From Candidatus Levyibacteriota bacterium (GTDB lineage: Bacteria; Patescibacteriota; Microgenomatia; Levybacterales; UBA12049): DNA of 39,253 bases. The notes beneath the pieces were generated by a model. That model was not told the origin of the DNA. It saw nothing but the letters and a program-made list of their open reading frames with translations, and searched no databases. Within the stretch, counting starts at the first letter, position 1, and every line of letters begins with the position of its first letter. The stretch is from contig JACQKQ010000002.1 in assembly GCA_016204465.1 (NCBI GenBank), positions 1 to 39,253 of the forward strand, in the 5' to 3' direction. Both the position numbers and the translations under genes were made by a program. Below, in pieces: positions 1 to 7,981 of this stretch.

Positions 1-100
1 TCGTCCTGAGCGAAGTCGAAGGACCTCTTCCAAAGTACGGTGCTAAACCCAACCCTAGAAAAGGGAAGGATTCGGTTCGTTTGCTCATAAAAGCATACGA
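1..100 (+). promoter_or_regulatory. SAM-I riboswitch, 3' half (5' half lies outside the window)
   Basis: The stretch GGTGCTAA (39-46), then CC, a small hairpin CCCT-AGAAA-AGGG (53-65) and a following GGAT matches the 3' half of the SAM-I (S-box) aptamer: the end of P3, the GGUGCyAA core strand, P4 and the GAU before the 3' strand of P1. The 5' half, with the GGCCC and GGCAACC strands, would lie left of position 1. Bases 25-38 should be the 3' strand of P3, and the P3 tip carries the repeat hairpin at 3-24. A further imperfect hairpin lies at 77-100. SAM-I aptamers repress methionine and SAM genes when SAM binds, which agrees with the operon just downstream. The call rests on the core motif plus context; a covariance search on the extended contig would settle it. 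Confidence 0.72.
3..24. repeat. Short palindromic repeat (CCTGAG...CGAAGG family) in the riboswitch P3 tip
   Basis: GTCCT (3-7) pairs with AGGAC (20-24). The unit CCTGAG-N6-CGAAGG recurs in inverted order at 33078-33095, and a related element lies inside carB near 35229. Its position implies that this mobile-looking palindrome extends a peripheral riboswitch helix. Confidence 0.55.
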
Positions 101-111
101 GACAAATGCAC

Positions 112-138
112 AACCTCTCTTTTCAGAGAGGTTTTTTT
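112..138 (+). terminator. Riboswitch expression platform: intrinsic terminator that also covers the SD
   Basis: AACCTCTCT (112-120) pairs perfectly with AGAGAGGTT (125-133) around a TTTC loop, followed by a T run up to 138. The start codon of the first gene is at 139. The 3' arm holds GAGAGG (126-131), the only plausible Shine-Dalgarno for that start. Folding would therefore both stop transcription and hide the ribosome site. Confidence 0.8.
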
Positions 139-1074
139 ATGAGAAAAAATTCGTTAGCGCAAAAAATCAGAAATAATAAAAGAGTCATTTTGTACGAATT
201 CCTGCCACCTCTTGCAACACTCTCTTTAAGAGACGTTGCTGTTTCGCTGTCAATGTTTTCAGACAGGCTTAAAAAATTTCCTGTTGACGCTGTTAACATT
301 CCCGAAGTCCGCGAAGAAACGCGCGGCGGTGTTCGATCTGCAAAGCAGATTATTAAGCTGGAGCCACGTATTGTCTACAAACGTCTGAAGAAATATTGCG
401 ATGCCGATGTTATTATTAACCGGCCAATCGTCTATTCGCCTTGGAGTGAGCAGTTCTCGTGGCTTTGGGAAACCTACCACACATACGGCGCTAAAAATTT
501 TGTCTTTGTTGGAGGAGAATCAAGCAAAGTGACATATCCTGGCATTTCTGTTGGGGAGGCGGCAAAGAAGGTAACCAGCGAATTAAAAAATGATTTTCCA
601 GAAATTCTTGTTGGCGGCATTATTATCCCAACGCGCAAAAATGAAGTTGCACGCATTGTGCATAAAATAGATATGGGGATCGAATTTTTTACTACACAAA
701 TTCTTTTTGAAACAACGGCAATAAAAAAACTTTTACTTCAACTTTGGGACGAATGTAAAAAAACAAAAAGAAAACCAAAAATGATTTTTTTAAGCTTTGC
801 TCCGGCGACAACTGTTAAGGACATCGAACTTTTGCAGTGGCTGGGTGTCACCATTCCTCAAAAAACGATAAAACAACTACAAACAGGATGGATTGGTATG
901 GGATGGCGGTCTATTGCAATTTGTGAATCTCTTTTGTACGATATCCTGCAATTCGTAAAAAAGGAAAAAATTACCATTCCTATTGGACTAAATGTTGAAC
1001 ATGTGAGCCGGCATAATTTTGAACTGTCGTTTTTGCTGCTCAAAGAATTATCAGAAGGGTATGTATCTTTATGA
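139..1074 (+). CDS. Methylenetetrahydrofolate reductase-like protein (MetF family, divergent)
   Basis: Likely a TIM-barrel flavoprotein of the MetF family, which reduces methylene-tetrahydrofolate to the methyl form used in methionine synthesis. It is about 311 residues, close to E. coli MetF. The N-terminal YEFLPP corresponds to the family's FEFFPP, whose Glu is catalytic. A TTQ segment in the second half fits the family's ITQ, and the C-terminal GLNVE also fits. The FAD-binding motif around the usual LRGD is altered to VGGES, so cofactor or substrate (another pterin or C1 carrier) could differ. The ATG at 139 is preferred over one at 106, because the latter lies upstream of the riboswitch terminator. 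First gene of the riboswitch operon; its stop overlaps the next start as ATGA. Confidence 0.72.
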   Translation: MRKNSLAQKIRNNKRVILYEFLPPLATLSLRDVAVSLSMFSDRLKKFPVDAVNIPEVREETRGGVRSAKQIIKLEPRIVYKRLKKYCDADVIINRPIVYSPWSEQFSWLWETYHTYGAKNFVFVGGESSKVTYPGISVGEAAKKVTSELKNDFPEILVGGIIIPTRKNEVARIVHKIDMGIEFFTTQILFETTAIKKLLLQLWDECKKTKRKPKMIFLSFAPATTVKDIELLQWLGVTIPQKTIKQLQTGWIGMGWRSIAICESLLYDILQFVKKEKITIPIGLNVEHVSRHNFELSFLLLKELSEGYVSL

Positions 1075-2024
1075 CAAACATAGGGTGTTTTATTCACGGT
1101 GTGTATCCTCGTTCAGAGTATTTAGCCAAGACAAGCCGGGATGTTGATCGAAAACGTCTCACGCAACGCGATCTTGTAAAAGCGCAAAAGAAAGATTTTA
1201 CTGATTTTGTTGCGTTGCAAAAAAAGGCTCATTTCTCATTTGTTGAAGATGGAAAACTCTCGTGGCAGGATATTTTTCGTCCGATTGTCGAAACATCCAG
1301 TGGCATTACCGTGGGTTCATTAACACGTTGGTTTGATAACAACAGCTTTTTTAGACAACCCATTTTTGATAGCATTGTGACAATTAACACTAATAAATTA
1401 AAGGATTATTTCCATGCAATAATCCCAATGAAAAAATGGAAAGTAACATTGCCATCTCCGTATTGTTTTGCGAAATTAAGTCTGGGCAAAAACGGGGAAA
1501 CGTTTGAAGATAAACTGCAAAAAGCAACTGTAATTATTGCTTCACTTGTTTCATATCTTTCAAAAAAAGGAGTGTCGCTTGTTCAGCTCAACGAGCCGGC
1601 AATACCATACTATGGTGGGAGCAAATACAATCTCTCTTTATTTACAAAATCAATTGCTCATATTGCAAAACAAAAAGGCGGTGCAAAGCTTGCAGTCCAT
1701 TTCTATTTTGGTGATGCCGCAGCTGCGGTTTGCTCACTTGCTCTCACAAAGAACGTTGACATAGTTGGTATTGATTTCTATAAAACCTCATTATCCGATT
1801 TACCAACTAATGTTTCTTTTGATGTTCTCGCAGGTATTGTAGATGGAAGGAATTCATTGCTAGAAAATAAAACAGCGTTGAGAGCTTTTGTTAAAGAGGC
1901 AATAAAGAAACTTTCACCAAAAAACTTATATATTTCCAATAATTCAGATATGGATTTTTTACCAGAAACAGTTGCTCGACAAAAAGTTGCACTTTTGGGC
2001 GAGGTAACAAAATCACTCAAATAA
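1071..2024 (+). CDS. MetE N-terminal-domain-like protein (separate polypeptide)
   Basis: Resembles the N-terminal barrel of cobalamin-independent methionine synthase: RWFDNNSFF recalls the RWFDTNY region, with later LNEPA, VGIDFYKT and GIVDGRN segments. Length is 317 aa. It shows no His-x-Cys zinc pair (the equivalent strand reads VHFYFGD), so it should not be the catalytic half. In full-length MetE this barrel helps hold the folate; here it is an independent gene 1 bp before the core MetE. Split MetE genes are known in some archaea. It could form a complex with the next protein or bind an alternative methyl donor. The start overlaps the stop of the MetF-like gene, implying coupled translation. 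Confidence 0.7.
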   Translation: MTNIGCFIHGVYPRSEYLAKTSRDVDRKRLTQRDLVKAQKKDFTDFVALQKKAHFSFVEDGKLSWQDIFRPIVETSSGITVGSLTRWFDNNSFFRQPIFDSIVTINTNKLKDYFHAIIPMKKWKVTLPSPYCFAKLSLGKNGETFEDKLQKATVIIASLVSYLSKKGVSLVQLNEPAIPYYGGSKYNLSLFTKSIAHIAKQKGGAKLAVHFYFGDAAAAVCSLALTKNVDIVGIDFYKTSLSDLPTNVSFDVLAGIVDGRNSLLENKTALRAFVKEAIKKLSPKNLYISNNSDMDFLPETVARQKVALLGEVTKSLK

Positions 2025-2025
2025 T

Positions 2026-3171
2026 ATGATTCGACTAACAACACACGAAATTGGCAGTCTTGCAAAACCCGAGTGGCGCGTCAAAGCAGCCACTGGCAAG
2101 CCCATGACAAAAAAAGATATTAGTGATGCAATCGCCTGGGGAATACGTATTGGTGTTAATTCCAGACCGCTTGTTATGCTGCTTGAGAAAAAAACTTTAA
2201 CGTCCTTTGACCGAGACGAAATAAAACATTGGGCATCCGTCTATGCATTAAAAATGCTTGAAAAAGCAGGGCTTGATGTCGTGTACGACGGCGAACAGCA
2301 GCGAAGCGAAATGTATCAGTACGCGGTGAATAGATCGTCCGGCTTTGTCTTCAGAGGTCTAGTGCGTTCATTTGACAACAAATATTACCAAAAAGCAGCC
2401 TGTGTTGGAAAACCAAAAATTAAAAAACCCTGGCACGTTGAGGAATTGGAGTATTTAAAGAAAATGACCACCAAACAAATAAAAATTCCCATAACCGGTG
2501 CATATACCATTGCCGCTTGGTCGTTTGACGAGTACTACAGTAAAAAAGCAGCAAGTCTTGGGAGTAAACAGGCGCTGCGAAGTAAAGAGAAAGCTAGACG
2601 GCAGTTTGTCCTTGACATTGCCCGCTATCTCATTCACCCAAATATTAAAATGCTTTTGGAAAAAGGCGCAACGTGGATTCAAATAGACGAACCGGCCGCA
2701 ACGACAATTCCGTCGGAAGTGCCGCTTTTTGTCGAATCATTTAATGAATCGGTTAAAGACTTAAAGGGGCAGTTTAGCGTGCATATTTGCTACTCGGACT
2801 ATCGCTTACTTTTTCCTCACATCAAAAAAATGGAAAACTGCAGCCAATACGCGTTAGAGCTTTCAAACCGCGACTCACGGACTCTTGGGACAAAAGAAGG
2901 GGAGCGGCCGGGGTATGAAATCTTATCGTGGTTTAGAAAATACAAGATTCCCTCTCGCATTGGGCTTGGCGTCACCGACATCCACACGGATTTTTTGGAA
3001 TCGCCGGAGCTTGTAAGAGATCGCATTCTGTACGCGGTACGCGTTTTACAAGATCCAAAACTTATTAATCCAACACCGGACTGCGGACTTAGAACCCGCA
3101 CGTGGGAAGTGGCATTTAAGAAATTACAGGCAACAGCACAAGGCGCGCGACTGGCGGAAAAAGTATTATAA
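2026..3171 (+). CDS. metE: Core MetE: zinc-dependent homocysteine methyltransferase
   Basis: The 381-aa protein corresponds to the catalytic C-terminal half of MetE. All four expected zinc ligands are present: His253 and Cys255 in VHICYSD, Glu278 in LELSNRDS, and Cys353 in TPDCGLRTR. DGEQQRSEM (88-96), IDEPA (220-224) and GLGVTDIH (313-320) are further family signatures. It transfers a methyl group to homocysteine to make methionine. Stand-alone core MetE proteins in archaea and some bacteria may take methyl groups from corrinoid proteins instead of methyltetrahydrofolate; the flanking MetF-like and MetE-N-like genes suggest a pterin donor here, but this is inference. It starts 1 bp after the previous stop. 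Confidence 0.88.
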   Translation: MIRLTTHEIGSLAKPEWRVKAATGKPMTKKDISDAIAWGIRIGVNSRPLVMLLEKKTLTSFDRDEIKHWASVYALKMLEKAGLDVVYDGEQQRSEMYQYAVNRSSGFVFRGLVRSFDNKYYQKAACVGKPKIKKPWHVEELEYLKKMTTKQIKIPITGAYTIAAWSFDEYYSKKAASLGSKQALRSKEKARRQFVLDIARYLIHPNIKMLLEKGATWIQIDEPAATTIPSEVPLFVESFNESVKDLKGQFSVHICYSDYRLLFPHIKKMENCSQYALELSNRDSRTLGTKEGERPGYEILSWFRKYKIPSRIGLGVTDIHTDFLESPELVRDRILYAVRVLQDPKLINPTPDCGLRTRTWEVAFKKLQATAQGARLAEKVL

Positions 3172-3212
3172 AAATTGCATACGGAGCGGTTGGGAGGGAA
3201 TCGACCAAATAT

Positions 3213-4391
3213 ATGAAGAAAAAAAGAACGTTTCGATTTGCATATCCGAATGGCCATGAGTTTATCAAGGCTTACAAAAGGCAAGATGAAAATGCGTATA
3301 GAAATGACGCTTTCTATTTTCGTGGTGGTTCAAAAAATCTTGCCGATGTGGAAGATAAAATAGCAAAACTTGTTGATGTGGAAAAAGGCAATCTCTGTTT
3401 AACAACATCGGGGATGTCTGCGGTCATAACTGTTCTTGAGATTGCAAATCTAAAAACTGGTAGTATTGTTGTTCATGGGAAAATAGCATATGGACAAATT
3501 TACAATTATATAGATATTGATTTAAGGCAAAGAGGAGTTATCCCAGTAGAAGTTGATGCAGGAAGTGTCGATGCTATCGAAAGCACATTAAAAAAGGTAG
3601 CACTGAAATATGGAAATGATGCCATTAAAATTATTTTTCTTGAAACCATTGGAAATGGACCAGAAACACCGGTGTTAGATATCGAGAGATTTCTTTCTCT
3701 TTCATTACTTCAGAAATTAAATCCACTTATTGTTTTTGATAACACGCTTCCTACAAATTCTATTGTGTCTTTATCACAGTATGTAAAAGAATCAAAATTA
3801 AGAATTGTTGGTTTAGAAAGTACAACAAAGTTTTACCTTTTTAATCAAGATTTGGGAGGCTTCATTTTTACTTATCGGAATGATCTATTAAATGTATTGC
3901 TTACTAAGAGAAAACGAATAGGTGCAACTCCGGGGCCATCTTTAATTGAGAAGTACAATGCTTTTTTGCCCAAAAATAAAAAACAGTTTGATAAAAAGAA
4001 TTGGAGTATAATGAAAAACACAATGATTATTGCGAAAGCATGTAGTCAGGCAACGGGAACTGATCAGAAGATTATTATTTCATATCCAAATTTGTCTTCA
4101 CATCAAAATTATACATATGCAAACAAACATTTTAAAAATGGCTGTTTACCTGTGTTGTTTATTACAGCTACGAAAGATGCTCCTTTTTCTTCAGAGCAGC
4201 TTTTTTACAAATTAGAAAAGAGTGGAGCATTTACAGATATGGTTTTTACTGAAAGCTTTGGTTTTTCTAAAACAGGAGTATCATATGCATCTCGATATAA
4301 TGGATATATACGAATTGCAGGTGGGCGCGAGAAGCTGCAAGAGGTAAAGAAAATAGGAGAGAGAATAAAAATAGCATTATCAAGCATATGA
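3213..4391 (+). CDS. Divergent Cys/Met-metabolism PLP-dependent enzyme
   Basis: Fold-type I PLP enzyme related to cystathionine synthases and lyases but well diverged. The cofactor Lys is probably K206 in LESTTKFYLF, equivalent to SATKYLGG of the family. D176 in FDNTLPT corresponds to the Asp that contacts the PLP pyridine. The TTSGMSAV stretch (64-71) matches the phosphate-binding ASGMAA loop. The usual YGGT motif has become AYGQ, so the substrate may differ from the canonical enzyme next door. Length is 392 aa. A purine-rich GGGAGGG lies about 13 nt before the ATG. The stop overlaps the next start (ATGA). Its place in a SAM-riboswitch operon suggests transsulfuration or homocysteine formation; the precise reaction cannot be assigned. 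Confidence 0.75.
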   Translation: MKKKRTFRFAYPNGHEFIKAYKRQDENAYRNDAFYFRGGSKNLADVEDKIAKLVDVEKGNLCLTTSGMSAVITVLEIANLKTGSIVVHGKIAYGQIYNYIDIDLRQRGVIPVEVDAGSVDAIESTLKKVALKYGNDAIKIIFLETIGNGPETPVLDIERFLSLSLLQKLNPLIVFDNTLPTNSIVSLSQYVKESKLRIVGLESTTKFYLFNQDLGGFIFTYRNDLLNVLLTKRKRIGATPGPSLIEKYNAFLPKNKKQFDKKNWSIMKNTMIIAKACSQATGTDQKIIISYPNLSSHQNYTYANKHFKNGCLPVLFITATKDAPFSSEQLFYKLEKSGAFTDMVFTESFGFSKTGVSYASRYNGYIRIAGGREKLQEVKKIGERIKIALSSI

Positions 4392-5545
4392 AGTTTACAA
4401 CAAAAGCAATCCATGTTGGCAATACCCCTAATTTCAAAGCTGGTGGGACTGGCGATGTTATTGTTCCAATTCACCTTTCAACAACGTTTGCTCGGAAACG
4501 AGTCTATGCACCGACTGCTGGTTATGACTACTCACGCAGTGGTAACCCAACAAGACATGCATTGGAAAAAAATCTCGCAAGTCTTGAGCATGGAAAATAT
4601 GCATTTGCCTATGCATCAGGATTAGCAGCAATAACAAACGTTCTGCTTCTTTTAAAACCAGGAGATCACGTCATTGGTATCGATAATCTCTATGGAGGAA
4701 CGTACAGACTTTTTTCTCAAGTTTTTGCGCAGTGGGGGATACAACTTTCGCTTGTTAATTTTACCGATGGAGATTCGCTTGTAAACTACATTCGGCCAAA
4801 CACAAAGTGTATTTGGCTTGAATCGCCAACCAATCCGTTATTAAAAATTGTCGATCTAAAATCGGTGAGTACAATTGCCAAAAAGAAAGGAATTTTAACG
4901 GTCATTGATAACACATTTGCAACACCGTGTTGGCAGCAGCCCCTCGATTTAGATATAGATATTGTTATTCATTCTGCGACAAAATACTTAGGAGGACATA
5001 GCGATGTTACTGCAGGTTGCGTCATTACTAAAAACAAAACGCTTGGAAAAAGACTTGGATTTTTGCAAAATGCAGTTGGTGCAATTTTGTCTCCTTTTGA
5101 TAGCTATGCTCTTTTAAAAGGAATAAAAACATTATCAGTTCGCATGGAAAAACATGGAAAAAATACAAAAGAAGTTGTTGCATTTCTTTCTAAACACAAA
5201 AAGATAAAAAAAATATATTACCCTGGACTTTTGTCTCACCCTCAACATGCTATAGCAAAAAAGCAAATGCAGGGCTTTGGCGCAATGGTTTCTTTTGAGC
5301 TACATGGAACAATTCAAACAGCGATTACATTTATGGAATCCTTAAAACTTATTCATATTGCAATTAGTCTTGGTGCAGTTGAGTCGCTCATCGAGCATCC
5401 TGCATCTATGACGCACGCATCTGTACCAAAAAAGGAACGTGAAAAGTGTGGTTTATTCGATACTTTAATTAGATTGTCCGTTGGAATTGAGGATGTGGAC
5501 GATATAATCGCAGATCTTTCTCAAGCCTTAAAAAAGGCAAATTAA
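4388..5545 (+). CDS. Cystathionine gamma-synthase / gamma-lyase family enzyme
   Basis: Canonical Cys/Met-metabolism PLP enzyme of 385 aa. It carries YDYSRSGNPTR (46-56), the ASGLAA loop (76-81), YGGTYR (102-107), ESPTNP (145-150), the PLP-contacting DNTF (174-177) and the Schiff-base Lys199 in SATKYLGGHSD. Family members interconvert cysteine or sulfide with cystathionine and homocysteine, or degrade methionine to methanethiol. These cannot be separated by eye. With core MetE two genes upstream, a role in making homocysteine, or in returning it to cysteine, is likely. It is the last gene of the operon; its stop overlaps by 4 bp the stop of the convergent aminopeptidase gene. Confidence 0.9.
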   Translation: MKFTTKAIHVGNTPNFKAGGTGDVIVPIHLSTTFARKRVYAPTAGYDYSRSGNPTRHALEKNLASLEHGKYAFAYASGLAAITNVLLLLKPGDHVIGIDNLYGGTYRLFSQVFAQWGIQLSLVNFTDGDSLVNYIRPNTKCIWLESPTNPLLKIVDLKSVSTIAKKKGILTVIDNTFATPCWQQPLDLDIDIVIHSATKYLGGHSDVTAGCVITKNKTLGKRLGFLQNAVGAILSPFDSYALLKGIKTLSVRMEKHGKNTKEVVAFLSKHKKIKKIYYPGLLSHPQHAIAKKQMQGFGAMVSFELHGTIQTAITFMESLKLIHIAISLGAVESLIEHPASMTHASVPKKEREKCGLFDTLIRLSVGIEDVDDIIADLSQALKKAN

Positions 5546-6633
5546 ACCTCAATAATTTCTCTTGGCGATTTTGTGAGAAGGCGCGTGCTTGACTCTTTGA
5601 GTACCACGAGGTCCTCAACCCTCACTCCGCCTACTCCTGGAAGATAGATCCCCGGTTCAATGGAGAACACCATACCTTCTTTCAGTTCATCTTTAGAACG
5701 TGGGCCAAGGCGCGGGGATTCGTGCACTTCAAGGCCAATGCCATGGCCAAGACTATGAGGAATTGTTGGATAACCTTGTTGTTCTATGTATGTTCGAGCG
5801 ACACTATCTACTTCTGAAGCTTTTACAGATGATTGCTTCATTGCTATATTGTTCAATTGTTGGATTGCTTTTTGTTGCGCTTCGAAAACTGTGTTGTACA
5901 TTTTTTTGAATTCTGCATTTGCAGAACCAAAAAAAACAGTCCGCGTCATGTCAGAGCAGTAGTTGTTCAACTTGACCCCGAAATCCAAAAGAACAATCGT
6001 GTTTCGTGTGTCGAGTTTCGTGTTACCTGTCTGGTGATGGGGAATTGACGAGTTCTTGCCAAATGCGACAATTGTCGGAAATGAAAGTTCTGCGCCATTT
6101 TTTTTAACAAACATTTCGATCGCAAACGCCAGTTCCCGTTCGGACATTCCCTTTTTGATTTTATTTAAAATGAAAGAAAACGTTTTATCTGCTAACTGAC
6201 AAGCTTTCTCAATAGTATCTATTTCACTTTTTTCTTTAATAGCACGGAAGGAGTCTATACTATAATGATATGTATTATTATAGTATTTTATTAAACGCTT
6301 ATATTCCGAAACAGACAGATTATCTTCTTCAATACCAAGGCGTTTAATAGTATACTTTTTTCTCAACATTTTGAAAATTGCATCGAGCGAATTGGTTACT
6401 GTTCGTTCGATCAGTGTAATATGGGGGATGTGTATGGCAACTGCTTCGGAGTAACGACCGTCTGTGATTACAAATTGTTCGGTTTTTGTAATAAGCAAAA
6501 ATGCTTCGCGCTGGACATTTGAAAAATTTGAGTAACCGGTGAGGTACGTAATGTTGGGGATGGAGGAGACGAGGGCTGCGTCAAGTTGGTTTTTCGATAG
6601 TTCATCCTTAACCTTTTGTAAACGTATCTTCAT
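5542..6633 (-). CDS. M24 family Xaa-Pro aminopeptidase
   Basis: A 363-aa pita-bread metallopeptidase. The N-terminal half (1-120) is the creatinase-like domain (ITYLTGYSNFS). The C-terminal half holds the dinuclear metal site: first Asp in LLDFGV, second Asp in SDMTRTVFFG, His in SLGHGIGLEVHE, Glu in SIEPGIY and Glu in VRVEDLVVL. It removes N-terminal residues next to proline in the cytoplasm. The metal ligands look complete, so it should be active. The ATG at 6633 follows an AT-rich repeat, and no clear SD is visible. Confidence 0.92.
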   Translation of the reverse strand: MKIRLQKVKDELSKNQLDAALVSSIPNITYLTGYSNFSNVQREAFLLITKTEQFVITDGRYSEAVAIHIPHITLIERTVTNSLDAIFKMLRKKYTIKRLGIEEDNLSVSEYKRLIKYYNNTYHYSIDSFRAIKEKSEIDTIEKACQLADKTFSFILNKIKKGMSERELAFAIEMFVKKNGAELSFPTIVAFGKNSSIPHHQTGNTKLDTRNTIVLLDFGVKLNNYCSDMTRTVFFGSANAEFKKMYNTVFEAQQKAIQQLNNIAMKQSSVKASEVDSVARTYIEQQGYPTIPHSLGHGIGLEVHESPRLGPRSKDELKEGMVFSIEPGIYLPGVGGVRVEDLVVLKESSTRLLTKSPREIIEV

Positions 6634-6739
6634 GTAAATTGATCTAATTGCTCTAATTATTCTAATTGACCTAAATAATTTAGAAAATTAAAAATTGGGA
6701 TTTGATTAGATCAATTAGAAATTAGGAATTAGAAATTTA
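6634..6739. repeat. AT-rich intergenic repeat, 9-bp units and inverted arms
   Basis: Units of the form NNTCTAATT repeat three to four times near 6640-6672. An outer arm TTGATCTAATT faces GATTAGATCAATT near 6702-6714, so the spacer can form a hairpin. AATTAGGAATTAGAA close to the right end resembles the tandem unit inserted in the rluA-type gene near 20087. It separates the aminopeptidase from the next minus-strand gene. Confidence 0.6.
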
Positions 6740-7474
6740 TTATTGTTCTTTCGCGCTTGGCGTTGCTGCTTTTACGTTTGGTTGCTTGGTTTTTATTGCT
6801 GGGTTTTTAGGAATGTCGGGGAGGCGAAGAACACGCGAAGCTGCGATGCGGTTTTTATCTGCTTTACTTTCATACCCTGTAATAGAAACGCGCTGCCCAA
6901 CAGTAATTTTGGAAAACCCAGACCGTTCAAGCATATCTTCTTCGCTATTGTACGTAAGCGAGCGTGTTGAAGTTTCAAAATCAATGGTATACGTATCACT
7001 TTTTCCAGCGACAGTGAATGCAAAGTTTTGCGCATCTATATCGGTGACAACACCATGGAGAAAAACAGGCAATACGACCACACCAACAAACCGGGCGAGC
7101 AAGCGTTTTGACTCCTTGTTATGCAGACCTAAAATCCCTATAGTTGTACCTTTAGTGATATCTGAAATCCCAAAAGATTCTTTGGCTGAGGGAGAAGAAA
7201 ATTTTGTAAGCTCGTCAACGTCAACGAAACGGTCTTTTTCGTGAATATCTTTGATGGTAAGCTGCGTGCCAGAGACATCTGTAACTTTACCAATTATACT
7301 TCTTCGTTCTACCAGCTTAAGCTGTGCAACCCGAGAGGCAATGCGCTCTTTTAGTTCACTTACCTGGTCGCTTAAGTCTTTGGTAGGTAGGGGCGTTGGG
7401 GTTGCAGCGTTAATACCAAAAGTAAAAAGAAAAAAGAATAAAGCAAAAAGAATAAAAACGTTTACTTTTTTCAT
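6740..7474 (-). CDS. Secreted protein with repeated OB-like (DUF5666-type) segments
   Basis: 244 aa with a clear signal peptide: Lys at residues 2-3, a Phe/Leu-rich core to about residue 20 and a cut near GINAA. A coiled-coil-prone stretch follows (Ser/Glu/Lys-rich, about 35-60). Then come two similar beta segments, IIGKVTDVSGTQLTIKD and LHGVVTDIDAQNFAFTVAG, of the kind seen in DUF5666 proteins. The tail is Pro/Lys-rich. It is probably exported and may be surface-associated; no enzymatic motif is visible. It begins 4 nt after the stop of the upstream anchored protein, so the two are co-transcribed. Confidence 0.7.
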   Translation of the reverse strand: MKKVNVFILFALFFFLFTFGINAATPTPLPTKDLSDQVSELKERIASRVAQLKLVERRSIIGKVTDVSGTQLTIKDIHEKDRFVDVDELTKFSSPSAKESFGISDITKGTTIGILGLHNKESKRLLARFVGVVVLPVFLHGVVTDIDAQNFAFTVAGKSDTYTIDFETSTRSLTYNSEEDMLERSGFSKITVGQRVSITGYESKADKNRIAASRVLRLPDIPKNPAIKTKQPNVKAATPSAKEQ

Positions 7475-7478
7475 TTAT

Positions 7479-7904
7479 CTAGAAATTCTCTGCTGAGTAG
7501 GTTATTGTTCTTGCATCTTGGATTTCTTCTCCTGTTGGAGCAATTGAGATAATATCAATAAGGTTTTGCCCGTCTTCAATAGTGACTGTCACGGAAAAGC
7601 TCCCGTTTTTTGCAGGTCTTACAACTTCTTGCGTTATGGTTGTCGAGATAATAATTGTTGCATTTGGAATGGTTTTTCCCGAAACTTTGACAGTTTTTGC
7701 GTCAATGACATCTTCGTCTGTTGGTTCATCGATAATTAGAAAAAGAGAAGATTTTGGGGTTGACGTTGGAGAAGTTTTTGTGATGGTTGCAGTTTGCGTT
7801 AGAGAGACAGTTTTACTTTTTTGGTAGAAGTAAAATGCAACGCCGGCAACAAACAGTCCTATTGCTATTGCAATAAACGAAATGACAACTTTTTCCGTCT
7901 TCAT
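7479..7904 (-). CDS. Membrane-anchored extracytoplasmic protein with one Ig-like domain
   Basis: Start chosen at MKTEKVVISF, 10 nt downstream of the predicted transcription start, rather than 15 codons earlier. The 141-aa product has one N-terminal membrane helix (residues 6-28), a Thr/Ser/Pro-rich linker and a compact beta domain from about residue 50 (SSLFLIIDEPTDED...). That domain resembles glucodextranase-B or bacterial Ig-like modules common on Patescibacteria surfaces. First gene of a two-gene minus-strand operon with the secreted protein. Its promoter shares bases with the divergent promoter of the MBL-like gene. Confidence 0.65.
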   Translation of the reverse strand: MKTEKVVISFIAIAIGLFVAGVAFYFYQKSKTVSLTQTATITKTSPTSTPKSSLFLIIDEPTDEDVIDAKTVKVSGKTIPNATIIISTTITQEVVRPAKNGSFSVTVTIEDGQNLIDIISIAPTGEEIQDARTITYSAENF

Positions 7905-7920
7905 GGCTTTTGTAGCGATA

Positions 7921-7949
7921 ATCTTAAAGTAAAAGATAACCCTTGTCAA
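7921..7949 (-). promoter_or_regulatory. Promoter of the Ig-like protein operon
   Basis: On the minus strand TTGACA (7949-7944) is followed after 17 nt by TAAGAT (7926-7921). The predicted start of transcription leaves about 10 nt before the ATG at 7904. Its -35 overlaps by five bases the -35 of the divergent promoter because CTTGTCAAG is nearly self-complementary. Confidence 0.65.
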
Positions 7950-7971
7950 GAAATGTCAGGTTTGCTAGGAT
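7943..7971 (+). promoter_or_regulatory. Promoter of the MBL-like/dnaB operon
   Basis: TTGTCA (7943-7948), a 17-nt spacer and TAGGAT (7966-7971). Predicted start near 7978 gives a leader of about 4 nt before the ATG at 7982, so translation would start almost leaderless. Confidence 0.65.
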
Positions 7972-7981
7972 GTAGTCTACT

